Shown here: positions 42,386 through 51,425 of the stretch, one piece after another
How the letters are laid out: each line of letters opens with the position of its first letter
Numbering within the stretch: position 1 is the first letter of the stretch
Position numbers and translations under genes: made by a program
Assembly: GCF_014648655.1 (NCBI RefSeq)
Contig: NZ_BMRN01000006.1
Location: forward strand, 2,922-66,921
Direction: 5' to 3'
Source of the DNA: Streptomyces atratus
Lineage (GTDB): Bacteria; Actinomycetota; Actinomycetes; Streptomycetales; Streptomycetaceae
DNA: 64,000 bases
The notes under the pieces: model-generated
Told to the model about the DNA's origin: nothing
The model's database searches: none
What the model saw: only the letters and a program-made list of their open reading frames with translations

Positions 42386-44035
42386 TCAGAGCCGGGTGAT
42401 GTCCAGCTCGCCCTCCGCGTACTGCTTGCGGATCACTTTTTTGTCGAATTTTCCGACGCTCGTCTTCGGCACCGCCGGAATGAGCGTCCAGCGCTCCGGC
42501 AGCTGCCACTTGGCGATGCCGGACTCGGCGAGGAAGTTCCTCAGCACCTCGTACTCGGTGGTGGCACCGTCCTTGAGGACGACGGTCGCGAGCGGGCGCT
42601 CGCCCCACTTCTCGTCCGGGACGGCGACGACCGCCGCCTCGGCCACGTCCGGGTGCGCCATGAGCGCGTTCTCCAGCTCGACGCTGGAGATCCATTCGCC
42701 GCCGGACTTGATGACGTCCTTGGCCCGGTCGGTGAGGGTGAGGAAGCCGTCCTCGCTGATCACGCCGACGTCACCGGTCTTCAGCCAGCCGTCCTCGCTG
42801 AACTTGTCCTCGGGGCGCAGGGCCTCGCCGTCCGCGCCCCCGTAATAGGCACCGGCGATCCAGGCGCCGCGCACCTCCAGCTCACCGGCCGACTCGTTGT
42901 CCCACGGCAGATGCTCGCCGCCGGGGCCGACCAGGCGCGCCTCGACGCCGGCCGGGAAGCGGCCCTGGGTGACGCGGTAGGGCCACTCCTGCTCCTCGGT
43001 CAGCCCGGCAGGCGGGTTGGCCATGGTGCCGAGCGGCGAGGTCTCCGTCATGCCCCAGGCGTGGCAGAGGCGGACGCCGAGCTTGTCGTACGCCTCCATG
43101 AGGGAGGGCGGACAGGCTGCGCCGCCGATGGTGACGCGGGCCATGGAGGTGAGATCGCGCGGGTTGGCGGTGACCTCGGCGAGCAGCCCCTGCCAGATGG
43201 TGGGGACGGCGGCGGCATGGGTCGGCTTCTCGCGCTCGATCATGTCGGCGAGCGGGGCGGGCTGCAGGAACCGGTCCGGCATGAGCATGTTGACGCCGGA
43301 CATGAACGTGGCGTGCGGCAGACCCCACGCGTTCACATGGAACTGGGGGACGACCACCAGCGTGGTGTCCTTGTCGGTCAGGCCCATCGACTCGGCCATG
43401 TTGACCTGCATGGAGTGCAGGTAGATGGAGCGGTGGGAGTAGACCACGCCCTTGGGGTCACCGGTGGTGCCGGAGGTGTAGCACATGGCGGCGGCCTGGC
43501 GTTCGTCGAGCTCGGGCCAGTCGTAGCCGGTCGGGCGGCCGGCGATCAGCTCCTCGTACTCGTGCACCCGGGGCGCCGCGCCGTCGAGGACGGAACGGTC
43601 TCCCGGCCCCGTGACGATCACATGCTCGATCGACGGCAGGTGGGGGAGGAGCGGCACGAGGAGTGGCAGCAGGGAGCCGTTGACGATGACGACCTTGTCG
43701 TCGGCGTGCTTGACGATCCAGATCAGCTGCTCGGCGGGGAGCCGGAGGTTGAGCGTGTGCAGGACCGCGCCCATCGAAGGGATCGCGAGATACGCCTCGA
43801 CATGCTCGGCGTTGTTCCACATGAGGGTGCTTACCCGCTGGTCGCCGTCGACACCGAGCTCGTCGCGCAGCGCGTTCGCGAGCTGCGTGGCCCGCCGGCC
43901 TATCTCGGCAAAGCTGCGCCGCTGGGGCTCGGGCTCACCGGTCCAGGTCGTGACCTGGGACTTCCCGTGAATGGTCATCCCGTGTTCGAGGATGCGGGTG
44001 ACAGTCAGCGGTACGTCCTGCATGGTGCTCAGCAC
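42386..44035 (-). CDS. long-chain fatty-acid--CoA ligase
   Basis: A 549-residue acyl-adenylate enzyme. The ATP loop [18 protein letters not shown] is present, along with [12 protein letters not shown], the hinge [20 protein letters not shown] and catalytic Lys in the C-terminal [15 protein letters not shown]. It activates fatty acids with ATP and CoA for beta-oxidation or lipid synthesis; long-chain preference is inferred from overall similarity to FadD. The GTG at 44035 is chosen because GGGAGGA lies upstream at proper spacing. A 7-bp inverted repeat operator lies 54 bases before the start. Confidence 0.93.
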   Translation of the reverse strand: MLSTMQDVPLTVTRILEHGMTIHGKSQVTTWTGEPEPQRRSFAEIGRRATQLANALRDELGVDGDQRVSTLMWNNAEHVEAYLAIPSMGAVLHTLNLRLPAEQLIWIVKHADDKVVIVNGSLLPLLVPLLPHLPSIEHVIVTGPGDRSVLDGAAPRVHEYEELIAGRPTGYDWPELDERQAAAMCYTSGTTGDPKGVVYSHRSIYLHSMQVNMAESMGLTDKDTTLVVVPQFHVNAWGLPHATFMSGVNMLMPDRFLQPAPLADMIEREKPTHAAAVPTIWQGLLAEVTANPRDLTSMARVTIGGAACPPSLMEAYDKLGVRLCHAWGMTETSPLGTMANPPAGLTEEQEWPYRVTQGRFPAGVEARLVGPGGEHLPWDNESAGELEVRGAWIAGAYYGGADGEALRPEDKFSEDGWLKTGDVGVISEDGFLTLTDRAKDVIKSGGEWISSVELENALMAHPDVAEAAVVAVPDEKWGERPLATVVLKDGATTEYEVLRNFLAESGIAKWQLPERWTLIPAVPKTSVGKFDKKVIRKQYAEGELDITRL

Positions 44036-44088
44036 GGCGTCCTCCCGGTGGGCGCTACGCGGCAGTAAGGTTCCGCTGATTCTGCTCA

Positions 44089-44106
44089 CATACCATGCGG
44101 TATGTC
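44089..44106 (-). promoter_or_regulatory. palindromic operator upstream of the acyl-CoA ligase
   Basis: ACATACC-ATGC-GGTATGT, an 18-base perfect inverted repeat with a 4-base spacer, 54-71 bases upstream of the ligase start. The form fits TetR-family control of fatty-acid genes; the regulator is not encoded adjacent. Confidence 0.55.
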
Positions 44107-44178
44107 ACTAGTCCCGAGAGTACGAATCGGTGTCGTTCGGCAAAATCAGGCCTGCCCGGCACGCTGCCGCCACCCGGG

Positions 44179-44802
44179 TCACCGCACCGGAGCCAGCTCC
44201 GGGTCCTCCCTGAGTTTGCCGAGCGCCCGCGACACCGCGCTCTTCACCGTGCCGATGGACACCCCGAGCACCTCGGCCGTCTGGGCCTCGCTCAGGTCCT
44301 CGTAGTACCGCAGGACCACCATCGCCCGCTGCCGGTCCGGAAGCTTCAGCACGGCACGCCACATCGCGTCGTGGAGCGTCTGGTGCTCGGCCGGGTCGGG
44401 GGTCGGCGATGCCTCCTGCTCGGGCAGTTCGTCGCAGGCGAACTCGTCGACCTTGCGCTTGCGCCACTGCGAGGTCCGGGTGTTCAGCAGTGCCCGGCGG
44501 ACATAGCCGTCGAGCGCCCGGTGGTCCTCGATCCGTTCCCAGGCGACATACGTCTTGGTGAGCGCGGTCTGCAGCAGATCCTCGGCATCGCTCGGGTTCG
44601 CGGTGAGCGAGCGCGCGGCACGCAGCAGCACGGGCCCTCGTGCCCGTACGAACGAGGAGAACGACGGATACGGAGCGTGCGGAGCCCGTGAGGCGTACGG
44701 AGTGCGCGCGGCATACGGAGTGCGCGCGGCGTACGGGCCGTGCGGGACGTGTCCGATGGCGGCAGCTCCCCCGGAGGTGCCCGTGCAGACTGGCGTGGTC
44801 AT
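44179..44802 (-). CDS. SigE-family ECF sigma factor
   Basis: A 207-residue sigma factor. The core reads FVRARGPVLLRAARSLTANP, SDAEDLLQTALTKTYVAWER (region 2), and region 4 includes LPDRQRAMVVLRYYEDLSEA and TAEVLGVSIGTVKSAVSRAL. It belongs to the SigE-like ECF group common in actinobacteria, mostly without a linked anti-sigma gene; none is visible here. The first 45 residues include a short tandem repeat YAARTPYAARTPYASR, encoded by near-identical 21-base units, which is not part of the sigma fold. Confidence 0.92.
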   Translation of the reverse strand: MTTPVCTGTSGGAAAIGHVPHGPYAARTPYAARTPYASRAPHAPYPSFSSFVRARGPVLLRAARSLTANPSDAEDLLQTALTKTYVAWERIEDHRALDGYVRRALLNTRTSQWRKRKVDEFACDELPEQEASPTPDPAEHQTLHDAMWRAVLKLPDRQRAMVVLRYYEDLSEAQTAEVLGVSIGTVKSAVSRALGKLREDPELAPVR

Positions 44803-44992
44803 GGCTCCACGCTAGGAGCGGGCGCCGTCCCGGGGATCGGCCCCAGGTCCCGAACCCGCGTCCGCCTCAGGGTGTAGGGGTAGGGCCTGCTCCACCTCCT
44901 GTAGGTGGAGTCGTCGTCATCAGGGCTCAGGGTCGCCCTCCGGCGTCCTGCCCGGACCCGGACGGCACCCCCCTCGGGCAGCTGACCCGCAC

Positions 44993-46159
44993 TCAGCCGT
45001 CCGCGCCCAGGATCAGTCCCGAGGTGGGCACGCCGGTGCCTGCCGTGACCAGGGCCCTGGCCGCCCCGGACAGCTGGTTCACCGACGAGCCACGGATCTG
45101 CCGGACCGCCTCCGCGATGCCGTTCATCCCGTGCAGATACGCCTCCCCCAGCTGGCCGCCGTGCGTGTTCAGGGGCAGCGCGTCGGCCGCGACGAAGTCG
45201 GCGGCCTCGCCCGGTGCGCAGAAGCCGAACTCCTCCAGCTGCATCAGGACGAACGGTGTGAAGTGGTCGTAGAGGATGCCCACATCGATGTCGGAGGGGG
45301 AGAGGCCGGAGTTCCGCCAGAGCTGCCGGGCGACCACCCCCATCTCCGGCAGGCCCGTCAGATCGTCGCGATAGAAGCTGGTCATCTGCTCCTGCGCCCG
45401 CCCGGCCCCCTGGGCGGCGGCGACGATCACGGCGGGCGGTTGCGGAAGATCCCGGGCCCGCTCCGCGCTGGTGACGACGATCGCCTGGCCGCCGTCGGTC
45501 TCCTGACAGCAGTCGAGCAGCCGCAGGGGTTCGACGATCCACCGCGAGGCGGCATGGTCGGCCAGGGTGATCGGCTTCCCGTAGAAGTACGCCGCGGGGT
45601 TCCGGGCGGCATGGCGGCGGTCGGTGACCGCGACATGACCGAAGACATCCGGCGTCAGCCCGTAGGTGTGCAGATAGCGCTGGGCGGCCATGGCGACCCA
45701 GGAGGCCGGCGTGAGCAGCCCGAAGGGGAGGTTCCAGCCGAGCGCCGCGCCCTCCGCGGTGGGCTCCCGCTGTTGCACCCCGGAACCGAACCTGCGTCCG
45801 GAGCGCTCGTTGAACGCGCGGTAGCAGACCACGACGTCGGCCACTTTGCTCGCCACGGCCAGGGCCGCCTGCTGGACGGTGGCGCAGGCCGCCCCGCCCC
45901 CGTAGTGGACGCGGGAGAAGAACGACAGCTCCCCGATGCCGGCCGCCTGGGCGACGGTGATCTCGGGGCTGGTGTCCATGGTGAAGGTGACCAGGCCGTC
46001 GACGTCGCCGGGGGTCAGCCCGGCGTCGTCGAGGGCGGCCCGCACCGCCTCGACGGCCAGTTTGAGTTCGCTGCGCCCGGAGTCCTTGGAGAACTCTGTC
46101 GCCCCGATCCCCACGACCGCCGCCCTGCCGCCGAGCGAGTCGGCCCTGCGCACGCTCAT
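44993..46159 (-). CDS. thiolase-like lipid-transfer protein (Ltp2-type aldolase)
   Basis: A 388-residue thiolase-superfamily protein without the usual catalytic Cys pattern. The N-terminus is AAVVGIGATEFSKDSGRSEL. HYGGGAACATVQQAALAVAS replaces the acyl-Cys loop, and DALPLNTHGGQLGEAYLHGM carries the conserved His. Length and features match mycobacterial Ltp2 (386 residues), the retro-aldolase that finishes steroid side-chain degradation in complex with the ChsH2 DUF35 domain (established in Mycobacterium). It is the last gene of a five-gene operon, with its ATG overlapping the MaoC stop. Confidence 0.85.
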   Translation of the reverse strand: MSVRRADSLGGRAAVVGIGATEFSKDSGRSELKLAVEAVRAALDDAGLTPGDVDGLVTFTMDTSPEITVAQAAGIGELSFFSRVHYGGGAACATVQQAALAVASKVADVVVCYRAFNERSGRRFGSGVQQREPTAEGAALGWNLPFGLLTPASWVAMAAQRYLHTYGLTPDVFGHVAVTDRRHAARNPAAYFYGKPITLADHAASRWIVEPLRLLDCCQETDGGQAIVVTSAERARDLPQPPAVIVAAAQGAGRAQEQMTSFYRDDLTGLPEMGVVARQLWRNSGLSPSDIDVGILYDHFTPFVLMQLEEFGFCAPGEAADFVAADALPLNTHGGQLGEAYLHGMNGIAEAVRQIRGSSVNQLSGAARALVTAGTGVPTSGLILGADG

Positions 46160-46551
46160 GCCGCCCCCTCCGGAACGCTGATGGTCACCGTGCCGGTGAC
46201 ATGCCTGCCGAGACCGTTGGCTCCGACGACCGACACCTCGGCCGTCCCGTCGTCGCAGAGGGCGGTGACCGTGCCGCTCAGGACCATGGTGTCCCCCGGA
46301 TAGTTGGGCACGCCCAGCCTGATGGCGACCTTGCGGAGCACTGCGGACGGACCGAAGCGGTCGGTGACGTACCTGCCGACCAGGCCGTTGGTCGTCAGGA
46401 TGTTCATGAAGATGTCCGGGGAGCCCTTCTCCCGGGCGAGTTCCGCGTCATGGTGCACGTCCTGGTAGTCGCGGGAGGCGATGGCGCCCGCCACGATCAG
46501 CGTGCGGGTCACCGCGATCTCCAGCGGCGCCAGCTCCTCACCGACCTTCAC
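46156..46551 (-). CDS. MaoC-like hydratase small subunit (ChsH1-type)
   Basis: A 131-residue single hot-dog protein: VTRTLIVAGAIASRDYQDVH carries the hydratase Asp-x-x-x-x-His-like pattern (DYQDVH), and MNILTTNGLVGRYVTDRFGP follows. Size and order match ChsH1 of the igr operon, which pairs with ChsH2 as an enoyl-CoA hydratase. The GTG start overlaps the upstream dehydrogenase stop (GTGA) and its stop overlaps the Ltp start (ATGA). Confidence 0.83.
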   Translation of the reverse strand: MKVGEELAPLEIAVTRTLIVAGAIASRDYQDVHHDAELAREKGSPDIFMNILTTNGLVGRYVTDRFGPSAVLRKVAIRLGVPNYPGDTMVLSGTVTALCDDGTAEVSVVGANGLGRHVTGTVTISVPEGAA

Positions 46552-47582
46552 TCCGGTCCCTCCTTCACCAGCGACTGGCCGATCTCCTGCAGTACTTCGC
46601 TGCCGCATCCCAGATAGGCGTCGAGCTGACGGCCCCAGAGGAAGTGGCGGTGTACGGGATGGTCGAGGTCGGCGCCCGTTCCGCCGTGCAGATGCTGTCC
46701 GGCGTGCACCACCCGCTTTCCGGCCTCCGATGCCCACCAGGCGGCGGTCAGCGCCTGCGGTCCGTACGGCAGCCCCGTGTCATACCGCCAGGCCGCCTCG
46801 TACGCGGTGACGCGTATCGCCTCGGTGTCCATGTGGGCGTCGGCGGCGCGCAGCAGCACTGCCTGCTTGGTGGAGAGCGGGCGCCCGAACTGCTCCCGCG
46901 TGTTCGTGTGGGCGACGGCCCTGGCCAGCGAACCGGCGCACACCCCGGCCTGCAATCCGGCGAACGCAGTCCGGCTCGCGGCCAGCACCGCCTCGTACGC
47001 CCCGGCGCCACCGAGCCGCTCCCCGGGCGCCCCGTCCAGGACGAGCCGCGCCGCCGACCACGGCGCCGTGGTCTCCACCGGCTCCGTCGCCACACCCGGA
47101 TCGGCGGACCGTACGATCCACAGCCCCCGGTCCGAGTCCGCGACGAGGACGAGACCCGCGTCCCGCAGCCACGGCACGTACGGCACTCTGCCGCTCAGCC
47201 GCCCCTCGCCGTCCGCGCGTATCCCACCGCGAGCCGGGAACGCCCCGGTGGCGACAGCCGTGCCGTCCCGCAGCGGAGGCAGCAGTCGCTCCCGCTGTTC
47301 GTCCGTGCCGTGGCCGACGACGGCGAGCAGCCCGTACACACAGCTCGCCGCGAACGGCACCTGCGCCGTCGTCCGGCCCTGCTCCTCCAGCAGGAGCACC
47401 AGGCCCAGCAGCCCGATCTCCTCCACGGCTGCGGTCAGCCCGGCCGCGCAGAGCTCCTTCCACAGCTCGGCGTCCGTCCCCGTGCCGGCTCCGGCCAGGC
47501 GCTCGTGCGTCGACAGATCCCCGAAGATCTGCGCCGCCAGACCCTGTGCCGCGGTCTGCTCCTCGGTGGGTGCGAAGTCCAT
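46548..47582 (-). CDS. acyl-CoA dehydrogenase subunit (ChsE1/FadE28-type)
   Basis: A 344-residue short acyl-CoA dehydrogenase. It has MDFAPTEEQTAAQGLAAQIF at the start and EEIGLLGLVLLLEEQGRTTA, with C-terminal helices NTREQFGRPLSTKQAVLLRA and HAGQHLHGGTGADLDHPVH. FAD-binding loops are weaker than in the partner subunit, as expected for the alpha2beta2 heterotetrameric enzymes of steroid degradation. It should work with the 391-residue dehydrogenase encoded at the operon head. One base separates it from the ChsH2-like stop. Confidence 0.85.
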   Translation of the reverse strand: MDFAPTEEQTAAQGLAAQIFGDLSTHERLAGAGTGTDAELWKELCAAGLTAAVEEIGLLGLVLLLEEQGRTTAQVPFAASCVYGLLAVVGHGTDEQRERLLPPLRDGTAVATGAFPARGGIRADGEGRLSGRVPYVPWLRDAGLVLVADSDRGLWIVRSADPGVATEPVETTAPWSAARLVLDGAPGERLGGAGAYEAVLAASRTAFAGLQAGVCAGSLARAVAHTNTREQFGRPLSTKQAVLLRAADAHMDTEAIRVTAYEAAWRYDTGLPYGPQALTAAWWASEAGKRVVHAGQHLHGGTGADLDHPVHRHFLWGRQLDAYLGCGSEVLQEIGQSLVKEGPE

Positions 47583-47583
47583 G

Positions 47584-48543
47584 TCAGCCCTCGCCTCCCC
47601 GGAAGACCGGAAGCTCCAACTCCGGGTCCGTGCGGAGGAATTCCAGCCGCACCGGCATTCCCGTCCGCACCTTGTCGTACGGCACGCCGACCACATTGCC
47701 GACCATCCGCACGCCCTCCGCCAGCTCTATCAGCGCCACCGCGTACGGCCCGCCCTCCGCGGAGGTGCTGAAGGCGGGGAAGGGCGGGTGATGCATCACG
47801 ACGTAACTGAAGACGGTGCCCTCGCCGCTCGCCTCGACCGTGTCCCATTCCTGGCAGCCGCACCCGTTGCAGCCGGGCAGCCAGGGGAAACGCAGCGTCG
47901 CGCACTCGCCGCACCGCTGGATCAGCAGCCTGTGCTCGGCGACGCCCTGCCAGAACCCGGCGTTGTCCCGGTTGATCACCGGCCTCGGGCGCAGGCTCCG
48001 GCCGCCGCGGGGCGCCGTGCGCTTCACCGCTGCCGGTGTGTACTTGAGGATCCGGAAGCGGTGCGTCCCGGCGGGCTCCCCTTCCGCGCGGACGTCCATC
48101 CGCGTCGTCACGAAGTAGCCCGTCCCCAGCTTGGTCGTCTTCCGCTCCGAGACCGACTCGATCACCGCGTCGAACGTGATCCGGTCGCCGGGCCGCAGCG
48201 GCCGCAGATATTCCTGCTCGCAGTCGGTCGCGACCACCGAGGTGTACCCCGCGCCGTCGAGCAGGCCGAACAGGTCCTCGTACGCCTGGGAGCGGTCGGT
48301 GTGCCCCGAGAGGCCGCCCATCGTCCACGCCTGCAGCATCGTCGGCGGGGCGATCGCCTCCGGCCCCGTGTAGGCGGGGTTGGCGTCCCCCATCGCCTCG
48401 CACCAGTGCCTGATCATCGGCTCGTTGACGAGGTCCTTGCCGATGCCCTCGGTCGCGGCGGCACGTCCCTCGAACTCCTTGAGCCGCCCGTACAACTGGT
48501 CCGACCCGCCCGGTTCCTCCCGCCCTTCCCGCGCGCCCGTCAC
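47584..48543 (-). CDS. MaoC-DUF35 two-domain protein (ChsH2-type)
   Basis: A 319-residue protein. The N-terminal half is a MaoC hot-dog domain (GDANPAYTGPEAIAPPTMLQ, RPLRPGDRITFDAVIESVSE). The C-terminal half is a DUF35 domain with a zinc ribbon (RCGECATLRFPWLPGCNGCG, four Cys) and an OB-fold (GEGTVFSYVVMHHPPFPAFS). Mycobacterial ChsH2 has the same two domains and 311 residues; its DUF35 part binds and activates Ltp2. The GTG start overlaps the upstream dehydrogenase stop by four bases. A longer upstream reading is shadow of that dehydrogenase. Confidence 0.87.
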   Translation of the reverse strand: MTGAREGREEPGGSDQLYGRLKEFEGRAAATEGIGKDLVNEPMIRHWCEAMGDANPAYTGPEAIAPPTMLQAWTMGGLSGHTDRSQAYEDLFGLLDGAGYTSVVATDCEQEYLRPLRPGDRITFDAVIESVSERKTTKLGTGYFVTTRMDVRAEGEPAGTHRFRILKYTPAAVKRTAPRGGRSLRPRPVINRDNAGFWQGVAEHRLLIQRCGECATLRFPWLPGCNGCGCQEWDTVEASGEGTVFSYVVMHHPPFPAFSTSAEGGPYAVALIELAEGVRMVGNVVGVPYDKVRTGMPVRLEFLRTDPELELPVFRGGEG

Positions 48544-49715
48544 CGCTTGCCCCTCTTCATGCCGAGCCGCATCGTCGCGACGATCTCCCGCTGCACCTCG
48601 CTCACTCCGCCCCCAAAGGTGTTGATCTGCGCCGCCCTGTTCATCCGCTCCAGCTCCCCGTCCCCGAAGGAGCCGGGCGAACCGCCCCGGATCGTCCCGG
48701 CCTCGCCCGTGATTTCCTGGCAGATCCGATACACCTCGACAGCGTTCTCGGTACCCACGAACTTCACGCCGCTCGCCTCCCCCGGGGCCAGCGAACCCGC
48801 CCCGACATCCCCCACCAGCCGCCAGTTGAGCAGGCGCGTCGCCGCCAGCCGGGCGTACGCCTCGGCCAGCCGGGTCCGCACCCACGGCTCGTCCACCGGA
48901 CGCCGGCCCGTCAGCGGGTCGGGGGTGCGAGCGAAGGTGAGTGCCGCCTCGTAGAAGTCCTCGGCCTGCATTCCGATGGCGGCGAGAGCCACCCGTTCAT
49001 GGTTCAGCTGGTTGGTGATCAGCCCCCAGCCGCCGTTCTCCGCACCGACCAGATGAGTGGCGGGCACCCGTATCGCGTCGTAGTAGGTGGATGTCGTGGT
49101 CAGCCCGCCCACGGTCTCGATCGGCGTCCAGGCGAACCCCGGGGCGTCCGTGGGGACCAGAATGATCGAGATGCCCTGGTGCTTGGGTGCATCCGGGTCC
49201 GTGCGGCAGGCGAGCCAGATCCAGTCGGCGTTCTGCGCATTGCTGGTGAAGATCTTCTGCCCGTCGATCACCCAGGAGTCGCCGTCCCGCACGGCCCTGG
49301 TGCGCAGCGCGGCGAGGTCCGTACCGGCCTCCGGCTCGCTGTAGCCGATGGCGAAGACGATGTCGCCGCTGAGGATCCTGGGCAGGAAGTACGCCTTCTG
49401 CTCCTCGGTCCCGTATTTCATCAGCGTCGGCCCGACGGTGTTGAGGGTGACCATCGAAACGGGCGCCCCTGCCCGGTAGGCCTCGTCGAAGAAGACGAAC
49501 TGCTCGTCGGGGCCGCGCCCCCGGCCGCCGTACTCGACGGGCCAGCCGAGTCCGAGCATCCCGTCCGCGCCGATCCGGCGCAGCAGTCGGCGTTGCCCGG
49601 CCGGGTCCTCGACCCCGGGCCTCGTCCTCGCGTCCCTCCCGGGCATCACCTTGCGGAAGTACGTGCGGAGTTCGGCGCGCAGCTGTTGCTGACGCTCCGT
49701 CTGGGCGAGGTGCAC
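48540..49715 (-). CDS. acyl-CoA dehydrogenase subunit (ChsE2/FadE29-type)
   Basis: A 391-residue dehydrogenase and first gene of the operon. FAD/substrate loops are clear: AIGYSEPEAGTDLAALRTRA, WVIDGQKIFTSNAQNADWIW and INTFGGGVSEVQREIVATMR. Mycobacterial FadE29 is 387 residues and forms a heterotetramer with FadE28. The GTG start has GGGAGG eight bases upstream. A TetR-type palindrome lies 26-62 bases before it. Confidence 0.9.
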   Translation of the reverse strand: MHLAQTERQQQLRAELRTYFRKVMPGRDARTRPGVEDPAGQRRLLRRIGADGMLGLGWPVEYGGRGRGPDEQFVFFDEAYRAGAPVSMVTLNTVGPTLMKYGTEEQKAYFLPRILSGDIVFAIGYSEPEAGTDLAALRTRAVRDGDSWVIDGQKIFTSNAQNADWIWLACRTDPDAPKHQGISIILVPTDAPGFAWTPIETVGGLTTTSTYYDAIRVPATHLVGAENGGWGLITNQLNHERVALAAIGMQAEDFYEAALTFARTPDPLTGRRPVDEPWVRTRLAEAYARLAATRLLNWRLVGDVGAGSLAPGEASGVKFVGTENAVEVYRICQEITGEAGTIRGGSPGSFGDGELERMNRAAQINTFGGGVSEVQREIVATMRLGMKRGKR

Positions 49716-49740
49716 GGCGGCTGCCTCCCGGACACGGGCG

Positions 49741-49777
49741 TACGGATCAGGGTTTCTGACTGTCCGTCAGATCCGTA
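49741..49777 (-). promoter_or_regulatory. TetR-type operator of the igr-like operon
   Basis: TCTGAC-N5-GTCAGA (49755-49771) nested inside TACGGAT ... ATCCGTA (49741-49747 and 49771-49777). Nested dyads of TGAC/GTCA form are common ahead of acyl-CoA dehydrogenase genes controlled by TetR regulators in actinobacteria. The regulator is not encoded next to it. Confidence 0.6.
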
Positions 49778-49826
49778 CTCGCTGTCAAGGTCACCGACAC
49801 TCCGACACGGTCGCCGGGCAACGCGA

Positions 49827-49870
49827 AGCGGCCTGCGCAAGGACACCGAAGTACCCTCGCGCAGGCCGCT
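49827..49870. terminator. hairpin between nepA-like gene and igr-like operon
   Basis: A perfect 12-bp stem AGCGGCCTGCGC / GCGCAGGCCGCT with a 20-base loop, downstream of the nepA-like stop on the minus strand. It should stop read-through into the operon. Confidence 0.6.
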
Positions 49871-49920
49871 GTTCAACCAGCCGCGACCGGCCCCCCGACC
49901 GGCCCATGGCCGGCCTCGGG

Positions 49921-50232
49921 TCACCAGAGATTGGTGAAGTTCACCACGACGTTCTCGTTGTGCTGGTGGATCGCCGTGAACGCCGATCCGTTCACCTGCG
50001 CGGAGTTGCTCTGGTTCGACGCTCCGGAGCCGACGGCCTGCTGCTGCGACGTGGACGAATTACCGGAGTTGTTGCCACCGACGCCGCTGCCGACGACCGT
50101 CGCAACGGCCGCGTTCGATCCGTCGTTCGCGAACGAGCCGCTGTCGGCCTGGGCCACGCCGCTGAAAAGCGCGGCGGCGAGGGGAAGAGCTGCAACAGCG
50201 GCGAGGGCGCGAGCGGTACGGATGCTTGCCAT
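49921..50232 (-). CDS. nepA: NepA-like spore cell-wall protein
   Basis: A 103-residue exported protein. The signal peptide (ALAAVAALPLAAALFSGVAQ) is followed by a mature part of about 75 residues rich in Ser, Asn, Gly and Gln: DSGSFANDGSNAAVATVVGS, GNSSTSQQQAVGSGASNQSN and a C-terminal NENVVVNFTNLW. This composition and the neighbourhood match NepA of S. coelicolor, a highly insoluble spore-wall protein needed for spore dormancy (established there). It has no Cys. The start has GGAGGA seven bases upstream. Confidence 0.75.
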   Translation of the reverse strand: MASIRTARALAAVAALPLAAALFSGVAQADSGSFANDGSNAAVATVVGSGVGGNNSGNSSTSQQQAVGSGASNQSNSAQVNGSAFTAIHQHNENVVVNFTNLW

Positions 50233-50564
50233 GTCAATTCCTCCAGGAAGCGGAAGTACGGCTTGTCCCGAGGCAGTTGGCCGACCGCCCCGGTGTTGGT
50301 CACGACGTCGCGAGACCAGAGTTGCCCACCGAATCCCCGGCGAACCACCCATGTGATCCGATTCCCTCGCAAGCATGATGAACACCCGATAAACCTTCTC
50401 GCGCCCCCAAAGCCCCGGCTCACGCCCCTCCTGCGCCCCTTTCCGCCCGATCCCGCACGCCCCGAAGAGCCCGATCCCGCACGCCCCGAAGAAGCGTTTC
50501 GGCACCCGACCCGCCAGGCCCCGCCCCTCTTCCGTTCTTCGAACACCTGTACGAAAATAAAGTC
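50233..50564. other. divergent intergenic region with 24-bp tandem duplication
   Basis: These 332 bases lie between the nepA-like gene and the primase gene and hold both promoters. The clearest feature is a perfect 24-bp direct duplication (50445-50468 and 50469-50492; unit begins GCCCGATCCCGCACGCCCC) about 75 bases before the primase ATG. No coding frame is supported. Confidence 0.6.
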
Positions 50565-51425
50565 ATGGCCATCACCGACCGGCAGACCGCCACCCTGGCC
50601 CTCGCCCACGCACTCTCCGCAGCCGAGCGCGGGCTCCCCGTCATCCCGCTCTCCGCCGGCAAGCTCCCCGCCCTGCCTTCTCCGCACCGGAACGAAGACC
50701 GGCCGGTCACCTGCCGGGGCACCTGCGGCCTTCCCGGACACGGTGTCCACGACGCCACCACCGACCCCGCCGCCATACGCGCCCTCTTCGCCGCCGCCCC
50801 CTGGGCCACCGGATACGGCATCGCCTGCGGCCGGCCCCCGCACCACCTCATCGGCATCGACCTGGACATCGACACCACCGGTCGCAACGACTCCGCCGTC
50901 TCGCTCCAACAGCTGGCACTGCACCACCTGTTCACCATCCCGCCGACCGTCACGGTCCTCACCCCCAGCGGCGGCCGTCACATCTGGCTGACCGGCCCGC
51001 CCGGCGTTTGCGTACCGAACTCCGCGAGCCGGCTCGCCCCCGGCATCGACATCCGCGGCGCCGGCGGCTACCTGGTGGGCCCCGGCTCGGTCACCACCCG
51101 TGGCACCTACCGGCTCGCCCCGGGCACCGCCGACCTCCCGCCGGCCCCCTGCCCCCGCGCACTCCTCCGCCTGCTCACACCCCCCGCACGCCCTCACCAC
51201 CCCAGTCCCCGGACCGACCAGGGCCGGGGACTGGTCCGGTTCGTCCTGGCAGCACGCGAGGGTCAGCGCAACACACGGCTCTTCTGGGCAGCCTGCCGCG
51301 CCTACGAGCACGGCTTCGGCGACGCCCTGGCGGACGCCCTCACCCACGCCGCCGTCCGCACCGGCCTCACCGAACGCGAAGCCCGCGCCACCATCGCCTC
51401 GGCGGCCCGCCTCACCACGGGCTGA
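50565..51425 (+). CDS. bifunctional DNA primase/polymerase
   Basis: A 286-residue protein with the archaeo-eukaryotic-type prim-pol N-terminal domain. ALSAAERGLPVIPLSAGKLP, HHLIGIDLDIDTTGRNDSAV (acidic metal ligands D-x-D) and VLTPSGGRHIWLTGP (SGGxH motif) are all present. The C-terminal 80 residues (FVLAAREGQRNTRLFWAACR) are helical and recall the primase C-terminal helper domain. Such proteins are frequent in Streptomyces, often linked to integrative elements or plasmids. A decayed tRNA-linked island begins 640 bases downstream, so a past connection is possible. Confidence 0.9.
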   Translation: MAITDRQTATLALAHALSAAERGLPVIPLSAGKLPALPSPHRNEDRPVTCRGTCGLPGHGVHDATTDPAAIRALFAAAPWATGYGIACGRPPHHLIGIDLDIDTTGRNDSAVSLQQLALHHLFTIPPTVTVLTPSGGRHIWLTGPPGVCVPNSASRLAPGIDIRGAGGYLVGPGSVTTRGTYRLAPGTADLPPAPCPRALLRLLTPPARPHHPSPRTDQGRGLVRFVLAAREGQRNTRLFWAACRAYEHGFGDALADALTHAAVRTGLTEREARATIASAARLTTG

